Assembly (NCBI RefSeq): GCF_002954615.1 | Contig: NZ_MSCJ01000001.1 | Coordinates: 2,480,001 to 2,544,000, forward strand | Source of the DNA: Photobacterium angustum | GTDB lineage: Bacteria > Pseudomonadota > Gammaproteobacteria > Enterobacterales > Vibrionaceae | Length of the DNA stretch: 64,000 nucleotides | Direction of reading: 5' to 3' | Shown here: positions 33,302 through 43,854 of the stretch, piece by piece | How the letters are laid out: each line of letters begins with the position of its first letter | Numbering within the stretch: position 1 is the stretch's first letter | Notes under the pieces: generated by a model | Databases searched by the model: none | The model's input: the letters and a program-made list of their open reading frames with translations, nothing else | What the model was told of the DNA's origin: nothing | Translations under genes and position numbers: made by a program

Positions 33302-35085
33302 TTGTCTTAGATCTCATCTGCAATTAATATCAAGAGTAATTTGTCACAGTTGAATGAATTCAATGCCCAATTTTACCCATAAGCGTAAAAGTGTATCACG
33401 ACTAATGGCGCCTGTAGCCCTTGCTGTTATTTTAGCAGGCTGTAGCACGCCAAACCTGTACAATCAGCAGGCTCCATTAACGGATATCACTGCGGCAGCC
33501 GCTCAAAGCTCAGCCGCCTACCTCAGTAAAGCTCAAGCCAGTAAGGGTGCAGAGCGTATTAACTGGGAAATATTAGCCCTTAAGGCAATGATAGAAGAAG
33601 GTAAATGGCAGCAAGCTGACCAACAAGTTACCAAACTATCACAACAATCTATGAGCCCTTTGCAAATTGCTGAATGGCAACTTGCTCGTGCTGCGATCCG
33701 CTATCATCAAGGGCAATATCAAGAAGCACTTAATAGTCTAAATTTCCAACCCTCATGGCAATTGACGAAAAGTCAGTACCAACGTTATTACACTTTCCGT
33801 GCTGAATTATTAGATCAACTTAACCATAAATTTCAAGCCGCGCGTGAACGCAGTAAACTTGATTTTTACTTAAGCAGCGATCAAAAAGCGGCCAACTGGA
33901 ATAACCTATGGCATGACTTATCTGGCTACTCCAACGCACAGCTGAGTAACGCCAAAATTGGTAGTGATGAAGGCGTATTAAAAGGTTGGGTTGAGCTTGC
34001 GATGCTTAAAAATAGCGCCAGCCGTCAACCAGGAAAGCTAAAAGATGCGGTTGAACAATGGTTAAGCCAACACCCGTACCATCCAGCTAATCAATACTTA
34101 CCCGCTGAACTTGAAGCGGTAATGAACCTTAAAGCCATCAAGCTAGATCGTGTTGCTTTGCTTTTACCATTAACAGGTCGCTTTGCCGCACAAGGTAAAA
34201 CTGTTCGTGATGGCTTTATTGATGCAATGATGGATGATGCTGACAGAAGCGCTGATACAAATCTTAATATCTATGATACAGAAGCAGAATCAATGGCTTC
34301 TATCATGGCGAAATTGCAGCAAAATGGCACTCAATTTGTTGTTGGCCCATTGCGTAAGGATAAGATTTCAGAGTTTCAACAAGATAACACTACACACATC
34401 AATACGTTGGCGTTAAATATGCCACCTGAAATTAACAGTAACCATCCTAACGCGTGTTATTTTGCCCTGTCACCAGAGCAAAGTGCAGAGCAAGCTGCAG
34501 AGCATATTTTCAGTGAAGGTCATCGAAATCCTGTCGTACTTGTACCATCAAATAGTTATGGTCAGCGCGTAAGTACTGCCTTTAATCAAGAGTGGACAAG
34601 CTTAAATAGTCAACCGGCACAAGTGGCTACATTTGGTGCAAGCGATGAGATACCACAACAAATCCGTCAGGTATTTGGGCGCGCTCCCGGTAGTAAAACA
34701 GATGCGATATATATCGTTGCTAGCAAAAATGAATTAATGACTATAAAGCCATTTATTGAAGCATCATTGCCGCCAAGTGGTAACCCACCACAAATTTATG
34801 TTAGCTCTCGAAGTAACCCAGATCGCAAAGGATACTCTCAAGAGATCCAAGGTGTAGAACTCGGTGATATTCCACTTCTAATCAATCCGCCGGCAAGTTA
34901 TATGGAGCGTTTCAACCAATTGTGGCCGAATGAAGGTAATACCAGTGTTCGTCTTCATGCTTTTGGTATGGATGCTTACCTTTTAAGTAATGAATTACCA
35001 CAATTACGTGCGATGAGTGATTACACAACACAAGGTGCTACAGGCAAATTAAGTGCCGATAGCCAATGTGTGATCCATCGTCAAA

Positions 35086-36074
<989 letters not shown>

Positions 36075-36077
36075 TCA

Positions 36078-36620
36078 ATGAACTGGGTATGCCGCCTATT
36101 GCTAATTTTTAGCATTGTATTACAAGGATGTTCGAGTTTTTCCACGCAAGATCCACGAGATATAGAGCAACATTGGCAAGATCAAAAAGTAGAAATGGAT
36201 ATTGCGGGTTTGGCAAATAGCCGCCAATTTACTCGCTCAATTAGTGCTAACAGTATATCGCTTAACGGTAAAGTGCTACTGATAGGTCAGGCGACTTCTG
36301 CCGCTGCAAAAACACAATTTGGTCAACAGGTTAAGCATATAGATAATGTACAAGATCTTTATAACCAACTTGAAGTGAGGCCTTTACTTAGCGTAGGTGA
36401 TATTAGTTATGATGCTTGGCTAACCACCAAGGTAAAATCTCAACTTATCGCAAGTAAGCAGTTAACGGGAGCGGTGATCCAAGTGATCAGCGAGGGGGGG
36501 CAGGTCTACCTTTTAGGTTATGTGACGCCGCGCCAAAAAGAAATAGCGATCAATATTGCACGGAATATCAATGGCGTTAAAAAAGTTGTGACATTATTCG
36601 AACCGAGTCAAAGTCGCTAG
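36078..36620 (+). CDS. dolP: BON-domain outer-membrane lipoprotein DolP
   Basis: DolP (YraP) is a division-localised lipoprotein that binds anionic phospholipids and supports outer-membrane integrity. The 180-residue precursor has a lipobox VLQGC with Cys18 and two BON domains (about 40-105 and 110-178). It begins 3 bp after diaA and ends the plus-strand operon at a strong terminator. Confidence 0.92.
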   Translation: MNWVCRLLLIFSIVLQGCSSFSTQDPRDIEQHWQDQKVEMDIAGLANSRQFTRSISANSISLNGKVLLIGQATSAAAKTQFGQQVKHIDNVQDLYNQLEVRPLLSVGDISYDAWLTTKVKSQLIASKQLTGAVIQVISEGGQVYLLGYVTPRQKEIAINIARNINGVKKVVTLFEPSQSR

Positions 36621-36640
36621 TCGCCCTTTCATCGATACAA

Positions 36641-36668
36641 AAAAACGCAGCCTATTGGCTGCGTTTTT
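36641..36668. terminator. Bidirectional terminator between dolP and sspB
   Basis: AAAAACGCAGCC (36641-36652) and GGCTGCGTTTTT (36657-36668) form a 12-bp perfect stem with a TATT loop and T-runs for both convergent genes. Confidence 0.93.
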
Positions 36669-36684
36669 ATTAAAGAGAAACTAT

Positions 36685-37188
36685 CTATTTAACAACACGT
36701 AAGCTTGGACGACCGCGAGGACGTGGCGGCTCATCATCAGGCTCATCACCGGCAGTTTCCGTTTCACTAACCACGGCAAATGGAGAACTAGGCTCTGATG
36801 CTTCATCAATCATATCTTCGATATCATCAACATCATCAAAGACTGGCATATCTGATTCATAGCTAGGCTCTGGCTCAAACATTGTTCCTGCTCCGTTTTC
36901 ACGCGCATAAACAGCAAGCACAGCGTACATAGGTACGATAACAGAATGTGGACGACCACTAAAACGCGCATTAAAGCTAACCGCTTCATTACCCAGTTCT
37001 AAATTACCCACAGCACGAGGAGCAACGTTTAGGATGATTTGACCATCACTAACGAACTCCATTGGTACTTGTACACCTGGTAATGTTGCATCAACAACCA
37101 AGTGTGGTGTGAGATCGTTATCCACTAACCAATCATAAAATGCCCGCAACAAATAAGGACGACGCGGTGTCATTTTTTCCATATCCAT
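36685..37188 (-). CDS. sspB: ClpXP protease specificity-enhancing factor SspB
   Basis: SspB tethers ssrA-tagged proteins to ClpXP. The 167-residue protein has the conserved substrate-binding domain (TPRRPYLLRAFYDWLVDN to ARENGAGTMFEPE, residues 6-105), a long acidic linker, and the C-terminal ClpX-binding module ending RGRPSLRVVK. It starts 1 bp after the sspA stop. Confidence 0.96.
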   Translation of the reverse strand: MDMEKMTPRRPYLLRAFYDWLVDNDLTPHLVVDATLPGVQVPMEFVSDGQIILNVAPRAVGNLELGNEAVSFNARFSGRPHSVIVPMYAVLAVYARENGAGTMFEPEPSYESDMPVFDDVDDIEDMIDEASEPSSPFAVVSETETAGDEPDDEPPRPRGRPSLRVVK

Positions 37189-37189
37189 A

Positions 37190-37828
37190 TTACTGGCCAG
37201 CTAAACGCATTTCACGTTCAGCTTCAGTCAATGAAGCTAGGAAAGAGTCACGTTCAAATACACGTGTCATGTAAGTTTTCACTTCTTTTGCGCCAGCACC
37301 ACTTAGTTCAATACCCATTTCAGGTAGACGCCATAGTAGTGGAGCAAGGTAACAGTCAACCAAGCTGAACTCATCACTCATGAAGAATGGGAATTCTGCA
37401 AACACTGGTGCTAATGCAAGTAACTCTTCACGTAATTGCTTACGTGCTTTGTCAGCTTCATCGGCAGTACCAGCATTAATTTTCTCTGCAAGTGAGTACC
37501 AGTTACGCTCAACACGGTACATCATTAGACGGCTGTTACCACGAGCAACAGGGTAAACCGGCATTAGAGGTGGGTGAGGAAAACGCTCATCCAAGTACTC
37601 CATAATGATGTTCGCTTGGTATAGTGCTAATTCACGATCAACCAATGTTGGAACTGACTGGTATGGATTCAGCTCTAACAGATCTTCAGGTAGATTCAAT
37701 GGATCAACCAGCTCGATTTCAACACTAACACCTTTCTCGGCTAGTACGATACGCACCTGATGGCTGTAGATGTCTGAAGCATCAGAATACAGAGTCATCA
37801 CAGAGCGTTTATTGGCAGCAACAGCCAT
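37190..37828 (-). CDS. sspA: Stringent starvation protein A
   Basis: SspA is a glutathione-S-transferase-fold protein that binds RNA polymerase and affects stress and virulence genes. The 212-residue protein has an N-terminal thioredoxin-like half (SVMTLYSDASDIYSHQVRIVL) and a helical C-terminal half. ATG 37828 has a GGAGGGG ribosome site 4-5 nt upstream. A strong terminator ends only 26 nt before this start, leaving little room for a separate promoter. Confidence 0.95.
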   Translation of the reverse strand: MAVAANKRSVMTLYSDASDIYSHQVRIVLAEKGVSVEIELVDPLNLPEDLLELNPYQSVPTLVDRELALYQANIIMEYLDERFPHPPLMPVYPVARGNSRLMMYRVERNWYSLAEKINAGTADEADKARKQLREELLALAPVFAEFPFFMSDEFSLVDCYLAPLLWRLPEMGIELSGAGAKEVKTYMTRVFERDSFLASLTEAEREMRLAGQ

Positions 37829-37854
37829 CAACCCCTCCAGTATATTTAATACAC

Positions 37855-37885
37855 AAAAAGCAATGGAGGCTTAAGCCCCCATTGC
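37855..37885 (-). terminator. Terminator after petC, immediately before sspA
   Basis: GCAATGGAGGC (37860-37870) and GCCCCCATTGC (37875-37885) pair with one mismatch that is a G-U pair on the minus-strand RNA, around a TTAA loop, followed by five T residues on the minus strand. Confidence 0.8.
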
Positions 37886-37913
37886 GAGATTCTTAACCCA
37901 CTAGATTACCTTA

Positions 37914-38651
37914 TCAGTGGACATCACGCCAATATTCTTTCTTCAACAATACTGTTAAAACAAAGAATACCGCAATAAAGCCCATCACCCACAAGCCCAT
38001 TTGTTGTCGTTCCAGTTTCATTGGCTCTGCAGAGTAATCAAGGAAGTTAACCAAATCACGTACCATATCGTCATATTCTTCGGCGTTCAGCTCTCCGGTA
38101 CCATCAGATTCGATCCCAACAAACTCTTGAACTTTCTCACCGTCAATCATTTTGGTCTCAAATGCTTTATGTGGTGCACCTTGTAACTCTTCGAGAGCAT
38201 GCGGCATACCTACACTTGGGAATACTAAATTATTAACACCAAATGGACGACTAGGATCGGCATAGAAGGATCGTAAGTAAGTATAGATCCAATCAGTACC
38301 TCGAACACGCGCAACCAAGGTTAAGTCAGGAGCAGGTGCGCCAAATGAGGCTGACGCATACTCGGTTGAAATTGCATTTGTCATCAAGTCACCAATTTTG
38401 GCATTTTGATCAAAAATCAAATTCTCTTTCATTAACTTTGGTGGAATACCAAGATCTTCTGCCACTCTCTCGTAGCGTTGGTATTCAGTTGAATGACATC
38501 CAGAACAATAATTCATAAATGTCTTTGCGCCACGTTGAAGTGATGCTTTGTCTGTTAAGTCATTATTCGCCGCATCTAAAGGTACATTGCTACCTGCCGC
38601 AAAAGCAAAAGTAGGAAGCATTGCCAGCAGCGTTACAATCAATTTTCTCAT
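37914..38651 (-). CDS. petC: Cytochrome c1 of the bc1 complex
   Basis: Cytochrome c1 accepts electrons from the Rieske protein and passes them to soluble cytochrome c. The 245-residue precursor has a signal peptide (MRKLIVTLLAMLPTFAFA), the heme c site Cys49-Ser-Gly-Cys52-His53, a likely Met ligand region (VGMPHALEELQG) and a C-terminal anchor (MGLWVMGFIAVFFVLTVLL). It overlaps petB by 4 bp. Confidence 0.96.
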   Translation of the reverse strand: MRKLIVTLLAMLPTFAFAAGSNVPLDAANNDLTDKASLQRGAKTFMNYCSGCHSTEYQRYERVAEDLGIPPKLMKENLIFDQNAKIGDLMTNAISTEYASASFGAPAPDLTLVARVRGTDWIYTYLRSFYADPSRPFGVNNLVFPSVGMPHALEELQGAPHKAFETKMIDGEKVQEFVGIESDGTGELNAEEYDDMVRDLVNFLDYSAEPMKLERQQMGLWVMGFIAVFFVLTVLLKKEYWRDVH

Positions 38652-39913
38652 TTGAATGTCACCCTCTCTGGCAGCGGTTTCGTTGCCTCATTTTTACTGT
38701 AAAAGAACAATAAAATGAAGAACATAAAGTAAGCAAAGCTAAAGATCTGTGCAAGCAATGTATAAGTAGGAGTTGCCGGTAACGTACCTAAAACACCTAG
38801 TGCAATAAAGCTAACAGTGAACTGACAAATATTGATAAAGTGCACTTTGCTACGATAACGGAAAGAGCGAACTTTACAGCGATCGAACCACGGTAACAGG
38901 AATAAAAAGACAATCGATGCTCCCATTGCCGCCACACCTAATAACTTATCGGGTACCGCACGCAAAATCGCATAGAACGGCGTGAAATACCAAACTGGCG
39001 CAATGTGCTCAGGTGTTTTTAGTGGATTTGCAGCTTCAAAGTTTGGCGGCTCAAGGAAATATCCCCCCATTTCAGGGTTAAAAAAGATCACATAGCTAAA
39101 GAAAAAGGCGAAAACTGCAACACCAATCAGATCTTTAACTGTTCCATAAGGATGAAATGGGATTGAATCAATGATGTCATACTTGTTGCTGTAGTATTCA
39201 TGAAAACGAAATTGTGTTTTATACCCTTCACCTTTAGAGCCCTTAGGCAGTTTTGTCTCAATACCATCTGGGTTATTTGAACCCACTTCATGAAGTGCTA
39301 ATACGTGCAACACAATGAGCAACAACAATACGATTGGCAGCGCAATAACATGTAATGCAAAGAAACGGTTTAGCGTTGCCCCTGAGACAACATAGTCCCC
39401 TCGAATCCAAAGAGTTAGATCGTCACCGATTACAGGTATTGCCCCAAATAGCGAAATAATTACCTGTGCGCCCCAGAATGACATTTGTCCCCATGGCAAC
39501 AAATATCCCATGAACGCTTCAGCCATAAGAATGAGAAAAATCAACATACCGAATAACCACAGTAGCTCACGAGGCTTTTGATAAGATCCGTAGATCAAGC
39601 CGCGGAACATATGCAGATAAATCACTACAAAAAATGCGGAAGCGCCTGTTGAGTGCATATAACGCAGTAACCAACCATATTCTACATCTCGCATGATATA
39701 TTCAATGGAAGCAAATGCCCCCTCACCTGATGGTACATAGTTCATGGTTAACCAGATCCCAGTTACGATCTGATTAACAAGCACTAACATGGCAAGAGAA
39801 CCAAAGATATACCAAAAGTTGAAGTTTTTCGGCATTGGATATTCAGATAAATGCTTTCTATAAGCATTCGTGACGGGTAAACGTTTTTCAATCCAACCTA
39901 GTAGCGCATTCAT
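38648..39913 (-). CDS. petB: Cytochrome b of the bc1 complex
   Basis: Cytochrome b holds the two b hemes and the quinol oxidation and reduction sites. The 421-residue protein has eight or so membrane helices, heme histidines in YMHSTGASAFF...YLHMF and FALHVIALP...LHVLALHE, and the Qo loop. The Qo motif is PVWY (residues 306-309) rather than the PEWY of mitochondria and alphaproteobacteria. It overlaps petA at TAATG and petC by 4 bp. Confidence 0.97.
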   Translation of the reverse strand: MNALLGWIEKRLPVTNAYRKHLSEYPMPKNFNFWYIFGSLAMLVLVNQIVTGIWLTMNYVPSGEGAFASIEYIMRDVEYGWLLRYMHSTGASAFFVVIYLHMFRGLIYGSYQKPRELLWLFGMLIFLILMAEAFMGYLLPWGQMSFWGAQVIISLFGAIPVIGDDLTLWIRGDYVVSGATLNRFFALHVIALPIVLLLLIVLHVLALHEVGSNNPDGIETKLPKGSKGEGYKTQFRFHEYYSNKYDIIDSIPFHPYGTVKDLIGVAVFAFFFSYVIFFNPEMGGYFLEPPNFEAANPLKTPEHIAPVWYFTPFYAILRAVPDKLLGVAAMGASIVFLFLLPWFDRCKVRSFRYRSKVHFINICQFTVSFIALGVLGTLPATPTYTLLAQIFSFAYFMFFILLFFYSKNEATKPLPERVTFK

Positions 39914-40503
39914 TATACGGCCTCCCCATCAACACCAACGATAATCGTGTTGTCATCTAAGAATTGATATGGAGGTATCACGAGATTCAATGGCGCAGGC
40001 ACGCCTGCAAACACACGACCGGCCATATCAAAAGTAGATCCATGACATGGACAGAAGAACCCTGACGATACGCCATTTACTTGTTCATTAAAGCTATCGG
40101 GTAAGTAAGTGGGAGAGCAGCCAAGGTGAGTACAAATACCCAAGGCTAAAAAGATTTCAGGCTTTACTGAACGGAATTCATTTTGTGCATAAGATGGCTG
40201 CTGAGGCTCTTCTGATGAAGGATCTCGCAATTCACCATCATGGGTACTTAACTCTTGTAAAACAGCCTTGCTGCGACGAACAACCCACACAGGTTTGCCT
40301 CGCCACTCAACGCGAACCATTTGTCCATCTTCTAATTTACTGATATCAACTTCGACAGGGGCACCGGCGGCTTTTGCTTTTGCACTCGGATTCCATGATT
40401 TAATAAAAGGAACGGCAACAGCTGCAGCTCCTAACCCGCCAACAACCGAGGTTGTTGCGGTCAGAAAGCGACGTCGTCCTTTGCTTACTGGCGCATTGCT
40501 CAT
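39913..40503 (-). CDS. petA: Rieske iron-sulfur protein of the bc1 complex
   Basis: The Rieske subunit carries a 2Fe-2S cluster that takes the first electron from quinol. ATG 40503 with GGGAG upstream gives 196 residues; the open frame runs further but lacks support. A twin-arginine stretch (GRRRFLTA, residues 9-16) precedes the single membrane helix. Cluster ligands are Cys124-Thr-His126-Leu-Gly-Cys129 and Cys151-Pro-Cys153-His154. Confidence 0.96.
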   Translation of the reverse strand: MSNAPVSKGRRRFLTATTSVVGGLGAAAVAVPFIKSWNPSAKAKAAGAPVEVDISKLEDGQMVRVEWRGKPVWVVRRSKAVLQELSTHDGELRDPSSEEPQQPSYAQNEFRSVKPEIFLALGICTHLGCSPTYLPDSFNEQVNGVSSGFFCPCHGSTFDMAGRVFAGVPAPLNLVIPPYQFLDDNTIIVGVDGEAV

Positions 40504-40817
40504 CCAATATTCTCCCTTACTCCCGACTTGGATTATTATTATGTCCTTATGCGTCCCTGGAGCTACGGCTAACTTCCAACGAAAAGGTAACAGTAAAATT
40601 ACAAATTCAAACTGTTTCCAACATAAAAAGGATATGTAACAGACCATATTTTGACAAGTTAAAGCTACTTTTTTGCAATAAATGTGAGAAAAACACTCTT
40701 TTTTACAACCCAAAGATAACGTCGTTACTCAAAACTAATTTTTTGCTGCATAGAGAGCGGTGAGAAATGAAGAGGACAAAGTAGGAAGTTGATAGCTTAC
40801 TTATTAATAAATAAAAA
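40504..40817 (-). promoter_or_regulatory. petA upstream region with a possible promoter
   Basis: This AT-rich region between the rpsI terminator and petA has no credible gene. On the minus strand TTGTCA (40657-40652), 17 bp and TATCCT (40634-40629) form a plausible promoter about 130 bp upstream of petA. Confidence 0.4.
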
Positions 40818-40843
40818 AAAGCCCAACCCGAAGGTTGAGCTTT
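40812..40843 (-). terminator. rpsI terminator
   Basis: AAAGCCCAACC (40818-40828) and GGTTGAGCTTT (40833-40843) enclose a UUCG tetraloop on the minus-strand RNA, followed by a run of T residues. It lies 38 bp after the rpsI stop. Confidence 0.9.
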
Positions 40844-40880
40844 CTGTACACAGTAACCAGATAAAATCTGGAAGCGAAAA

Positions 40881-41273
40881 TTAACGCTTAGAGAACTGTG
40901 GACGACGACGTGCTTTACGTAGACCAACTTTCTTACGCTCAACGCAACGAGCGTCGCGAGTAACGTAGCCAGCTGCACGTAGAGCAGGACGTAGAGTTTC
41001 ATCGTACTCCATAAGAGCGCGAGTGATACCGTGACGGATTGCACCAGATTGACCAGTGATACCACCACCTTTAACAGTGATGTATAGGTCTAGGTTCTCT
41101 GTCATTTCAACAAGCTCTAGAGGTTGACGAACAACCATACGCGCTGTTGGGCGGCCGAAGTATTCTTCGATGCTACGCTTGTTGATAACGATGTTGCCAG
41201 TACCCGGTTTGATGAAAACGCGAGCTGCTGAGCTTTTACGGCGACCAGTGCCGTAGTATTGATTCTCTGCCAT
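40881..41273 (-). CDS. rpsI: 30S ribosomal protein S9
   Basis: The 130-residue protein is S9, whose C-terminal tail reaches the P-site tRNA. It begins [20 protein letters not shown] and ends with the basic [11 protein letters not shown] tail, the same length as E. coli. The start at 41273 is chosen by homology; five more codons are open upstream. It follows rplM by 15 bp. Confidence 0.98.
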   Translation of the reverse strand: MAENQYYGTGRRKSSAARVFIKPGTGNIVINKRSIEEYFGRPTARMVVRQPLELVEMTENLDLYITVKGGGITGQSGAIRHGITRALMEYDETLRPALRAAGYVTRDARCVERKKVGLRKARRRPQFSKR

Positions 41274-41288
41274 TGTCATAATTCCCAA

Positions 41289-41717
41289 TTAGATGTCTAG
41301 TACTTTAGGCTGTTGTGCAGCATGGTTGTGCTCAGTACCTGCGTAAACTTTTAGCTTACGGTACATAGCACGGCCTAGAGGACCTTTAGGAAGCATGCCT
41401 TTAACAGCAGTTTCAATAACCATTTCTGGTTTCTTGTCGATTAGCTTATCAAAGCTGATTGACTTAAGGCCGCCGATGTAGCCAGTGTGGTGGTGGTACA
41501 TTTTATCTGTACGCTTGTTACCAGTAACTGCTACTTTCTCAGCATTGATAACTACAATGTAGTCACCAGTGTCAACGTGTGGAGTGTACTCCGGCTTGTG
41601 CTTACCACGTAGACGAGAAGCGATTTCAGTTGCAAGACGACCTAGAGTTTTACCTTCAGCGTCAACAACATACCAGTCACGTTTTACAGTTTCTGGTTTA
41701 GCAACGAAAGTTTTCAT
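41289..41717 (-). CDS. rplM: 50S ribosomal protein L13
   Basis: The 142-residue protein is L13, an early assembly protein of the large subunit, identical in length to E. coli. It begins [20 protein letters not shown] and includes [24 protein letters not shown]. In E. coli L13 represses its own mRNA through the leader; a structured leader is present here too. Confidence 0.98.
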   Translation of the reverse strand: MKTFVAKPETVKRDWYVVDAEGKTLGRLATEIASRLRGKHKPEYTPHVDTGDYIVVINAEKVAVTGNKRTDKMYHHHTGYIGGLKSISFDKLIDKKPEMVIETAVKGMLPKGPLGRAMYRKLKVYAGTEHNHAAQQPKVLDI

Positions 41718-41865
41718 GCTAATTAATACCCAATAATTTAAATAGTTTCACTTACTAGAACCATCAAATGATGATTCCTCTGTATAAGAGCCCAGTCATC
41801 ACCCCTTCGAGTGGTTGGCACTCCAGGCTTTCGCCTTCACAGGTACGGTGGGTCGCAAGATTATA
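41718..41865 (-). promoter_or_regulatory. rplM promoter and structured leader
   Basis: On the minus strand a perfect TATAAT (41865-41860) precedes a leader of about 135 nt. The leader can form small hairpins, such as AGGC-GAAA-GCCT and CATCA-TT-TGATG. Leader-mediated autoregulation by L13 is known in E. coli; the same is inferred here. No clear -35 is visible. Confidence 0.6.
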
Positions 41866-41999
41866 GGGAAGGGTGAGGAAAAAATCACCTCTTTTCCTAA
41901 AAAAAAATGTCTTTTTTTCTTATTAGCTACAATTTAGGGCAAAAGCAGTCGATAAATGCTGATTATCGTTAAATACGATATCCGTTAACGAAACGGTTT

Positions 42000-43103
42000 T
42001 CATGCTAAATGAGGCTTTGCCAAGTAATCATGGCTTTGCATTTCGATTAAACGTGAACAGCATCGCTTAAACTCAAAGGTTAATCGCCCTTGTTGATAAA
42101 GTTGTTCAAGAGGTACAGCCGCTGAGATAATTAAAGTAACATTTCGCTCATAGAACTCATCAACCATAGCAATAAAGCGCCGTGCAGCATCGTCTTCCTG
42201 CCCCGTAATTTGCGGCACATCAGACAAAATAACCGTATGATAAATATGCGCTATTTCCATGTAATCGTTTTGACTTCGAGACGTTTGGCATAATTGGTTA
42301 AAACTGAACTGCACGACACCATCCGCTTCTCGCTGCACCATCAATTGCCGCGCATTAATCGTGATCATTGTTTGCTGATTACGAGGCTCTGAGGTTAATT
42401 GTTCGAAATAACGTTTTAAATTCTCTGTTGCACATTCATCTAATGGATAATGATAAATCTCAGCTTGTTCTAATGTTCGTAACCGATAATCAATACCAGC
42501 ATCAACATTTACTATCTCACAATGCTGTTCTATCAATGCGATAGCTGGTAAAAATCGCGCACGTTGCAAACCATTTCGATATAACTCTGGCGGTGGAATA
42601 TTCGATGTCGCGACTAAACTAATCCCCCGCTTAAATAACGCTTCAAGCAAGGTGCCTAAAATCATTGCATCGGTAATATCAGAAACAAAAAACTCATCAA
42701 AACAAATAATGTCTGTTTCTTGTTTGAATTTATCAGCAACGTGTTCAAGTGGATTTTCCACACCATCTAATTTTTTTAATTCATGATGTACACGATGCAT
42801 AAACCGGTGAAAGTGCATACGTGTTTTACGTTCTAATGGTAAGCAGTCATAAAAAGTATCAACAAGATAAGTTTTACCTCGTCCTACCCCGCCCCAAAAA
42901 TATAATCCTTTCACTGGCACAATATCTGCTTTGGTTGAATTAGATTTAAAATAACGTTGGATGAAAGACAGTTTAGGCTCAGGTTTAGGCGCCAATATGC
43001 GATGGTATAAATTATCAAGATGGGAAACAGCATTCGCTTGTGCAGGATCAGCAAAAAAATCCGTTTTCTGTAAATCATATTGATATTTTTCTAGTGGCGT
43101 CAT
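42000..43103 (-). CDS. zapE: Cell division ATPase ZapE (AFG1 family)
   Basis: ZapE is a P-loop ATPase that associates with the Z ring under stress and at late constriction. The 367-residue protein shows Walker A GGVGRGKTYL (about 69-78), the conserved FHRFMHRVH segment, Walker B IICFDEFFVSDI and the sensor LVATSNIPPPELY. It is next to rplM and divergent from zapG, as in E. coli. Confidence 0.95.
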   Translation of the reverse strand: MTPLEKYQYDLQKTDFFADPAQANAVSHLDNLYHRILAPKPEPKLSFIQRYFKSNSTKADIVPVKGLYFWGGVGRGKTYLVDTFYDCLPLERKTRMHFHRFMHRVHHELKKLDGVENPLEHVADKFKQETDIICFDEFFVSDITDAMILGTLLEALFKRGISLVATSNIPPPELYRNGLQRARFLPAIALIEQHCEIVNVDAGIDYRLRTLEQAEIYHYPLDECATENLKRYFEQLTSEPRNQQTMITINARQLMVQREADGVVQFSFNQLCQTSRSQNDYMEIAHIYHTVILSDVPQITGQEDDAARRFIAMVDEFYERNVTLIISAAVPLEQLYQQGRLTFEFKRCCSRLIEMQSHDYLAKPHLA

Positions 43104-43284
43104 TCTAACCTTACCTATTACATCCGTGAGTTATCTCTAATTATGAGAGGCAGAGCCACTACATAACTCTTACATCATATTTATTGAGTATCATGTCGCT
43201 TAACCTCACGGTATAGTAACGTGACAGCCATCGTTGATAAACATTGATACACGAATATTCGTATAAGTCACAAGGAGTTTATTC

Positions 43285-43743
43285 ATGACCATGACTTGGG
43301 CCATTATTATATTTTTAGCAGGGATCTTAATTGGTGCTCTTGCTGTTCGTCTAACAAACAAAAGTGTAAAACAGCAAAAAACACTCAAAAAAGAGCTTGA
43401 TAAATCAAAGTACGAGCTTGAACAGTTTCGTCAAGAACTCGTTGATCACTTCGCTCGCAGTGCTGATTTACTCGACAATGTAGCTAAAGATTACAGCAAA
43501 CTTTATGAGCATATGGCGAAAACCTCTACTGAGTTAATGCCAAACCTTCCTGCGCAAGATAACCCTTTTGCAAAACGCATCACGAGTTTAGAAGCAGTGA
43601 AAGACGATGCAAAAGAAGATGAGGGTGTTGAGCAAGCACCTCGCGATTATGCCAATGGTGCGACAGGATTATTTAACGGTGAAAACACCGCAGTAACAGA
43701 AGAAGAAAAAGCTCAGCTACATGCAGAGCCAAAAGCGAGTTAA
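43285..43743 (+). CDS. zapG: Inner-membrane division/envelope protein ZapG (YhcB, DUF1043)
   Basis: ZapG coordinates envelope synthesis with division in E. coli. The 152-residue protein has an N-terminal membrane helix (TWAIIIFLAGILIGALAVRL), a coiled coil (about 27-70) with the conserved HFARSADLLDNVAKDYSKLYEHMA segment, the LPAQDNPF motif and an acidic tail. AAGGAG lies 7 nt before ATG 43285. Confidence 0.92.
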   Translation: MTMTWAIIIFLAGILIGALAVRLTNKSVKQQKTLKKELDKSKYELEQFRQELVDHFARSADLLDNVAKDYSKLYEHMAKTSTELMPNLPAQDNPFAKRITSLEAVKDDAKEDEGVEQAPRDYANGATGLFNGENTAVTEEEKAQLHAEPKAS

Positions 43744-43755
43744 TTGTCACATTTA

Positions 43756-43802
43756 TTCACTTTCACTTGCTTTTTATTCGTAAAATAGTGAGTGAAAGTG
43801 AA
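43756..43802 (+). repeat. 12-bp inverted repeat between zapG and degQ
   Basis: TTCACTTTCACT (43756-43767) and its exact complement AGTGAAAGTGAA (43791-43802) are separated by 23 bp. It follows the zapG stop by 12 bp and could be its terminator or a regulator site; a T-rich stretch comes a few bases later. Confidence 0.45.
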
Positions 43803-43828
43803 CTTTGACTTCTTTTTATAGGTCTTAA
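43800..43828 (+). promoter_or_regulatory. Possible sigma-E promoter of degQ
   Basis: GAACTT (43800-43805), 17 bp and TCTTAA (43823-43828) resemble the envelope-stress GGAACTT/TCTGA pattern, and lie about 30 bp before degQ. DegP/DegQ genes are commonly in the sigma-E regulon; this remains a visual match. Confidence 0.35.
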
Positions 43829-43854
43829 TTTCACTTGTAAACTGGAGTTCAATA

